DNA of 22,800 nt, from assembly GCA_001873945.1 (NCBI GenBank), contig MNYI01000093.1, forward strand, positions 1 through 22,800, in the 5' to 3' direction. This document shows, one piece after another, positions 22,683 to 22,800 of this stretch (the first letter of the stretch is position 1; each line of letters starts with the position of its first letter). Below the pieces are notes generated by a model. The model was not told the DNA's origin, did no database searches, and saw only the letters and a list, made by a program, of their open reading frames with translations. A program made the translations under genes and the position numbers. Source of the DNA: Candidatus Desantisbacteria bacterium CG2_30_40_21. GTDB taxonomy: Bacteria; UBA9089; CG2-30-40-21.

Positions 22683-22800
22683 TTGATAAGTTGAATAGTT
22701 GATGGGTTGATAAGTGGATGAATTGATAGGAAATGTTTATGAATTATGAATCTGTGTTCCTTTAACCTATAAACTCATCAACCTATCAACCTATCAACTT
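22680..22800. repeat. large imperfect inverted repeat of GTTGATA units, reaching the window end
   Basis: The left arm from 22680 (AAGTTGATAAGTTGAATAGT then TGATGGGTTGATAAG) is inverted in the right arm ending at 22800 (CATCAACCTATCAACCTATC then AACTT). Each arm is itself built of GTTGATA-like units of 7-9 bases. The central part is AT-rich. It may continue beyond the window. Confidence 0.75.

Overview
The window is bacterial chromosomal DNA of moderate to low G+C (about 40% judged by eye). It carries ordinary housekeeping genes (alaS, purD, proC, glgP) mixed with many short dyad-symmetric intergenic repeats, an Rpn-type nuclease, a VapBC-like pair and a decayed accessory locus. The mix of Uma2, Rpn, AF2212-type antitoxin, FlgD-like C-terminal relic, four-helix-bundle protein and Wzy protein with TPR tail resembles uncultivated candidate-phylum bacteria (for example Omnitrophota- or Desantisbacteria-like metagenome bins). 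That placement is an inference; no rRNA or tRNA gene is present to fix it.

Layout. 1-3527 (+): tail of a Uma2-family nuclease-fold gene, alaS, and a hexapeptide acyltransferase. 3528-4580: repeats around a minus-strand RRM RNA-binding protein that has a good promoter and a leader of about 155 nt. 4581-5600 (-): a multi-TM putative metal exporter. 5674-7053 (-): a broken accessory module made of an internally deleted helicase-type gene, a four-helix-bundle protein with suffix domain, and a DprA-like gene with a frameshift. Two 9-bp coding minisatellites lie inverted to each other in the last two genes. 7227-12094 (+): a clear sigma70-type promoter, a secreted TPR protein, purD, and an O-antigen-ligase/polymerase-like membrane protein with a TPR tail. 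12191-17950 (-): DUF167, a relic of a FlgD-like C-terminal domain, an Rpn nuclease, yggT, proC, a histidine kinase, a FIST sensor protein, and a PIN toxin with its antitoxin. 18030-22456 (-): alpha-glucan phosphorylase with a consensus promoter, then an AarF/UbiB kinase-like protein. 22457-22800: intergenic repeats.

How genes work together. proC and yggT overlap by one base and form the common proC-yggT pairing. FIST and the histidine kinase lie in tandem and plausibly form a sensory pair. The antitoxin and PIN toxin overlap by 11 bp. purD and the Wzy-TPR gene abut with no spacer. The most interesting stretch is 5674-7053, which looks like the remains of a mobile, possibly defence-related, gene set. 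Its two surviving genes overlap as ATGA and carry complementary repeat arrays on either side of the second gene's start.
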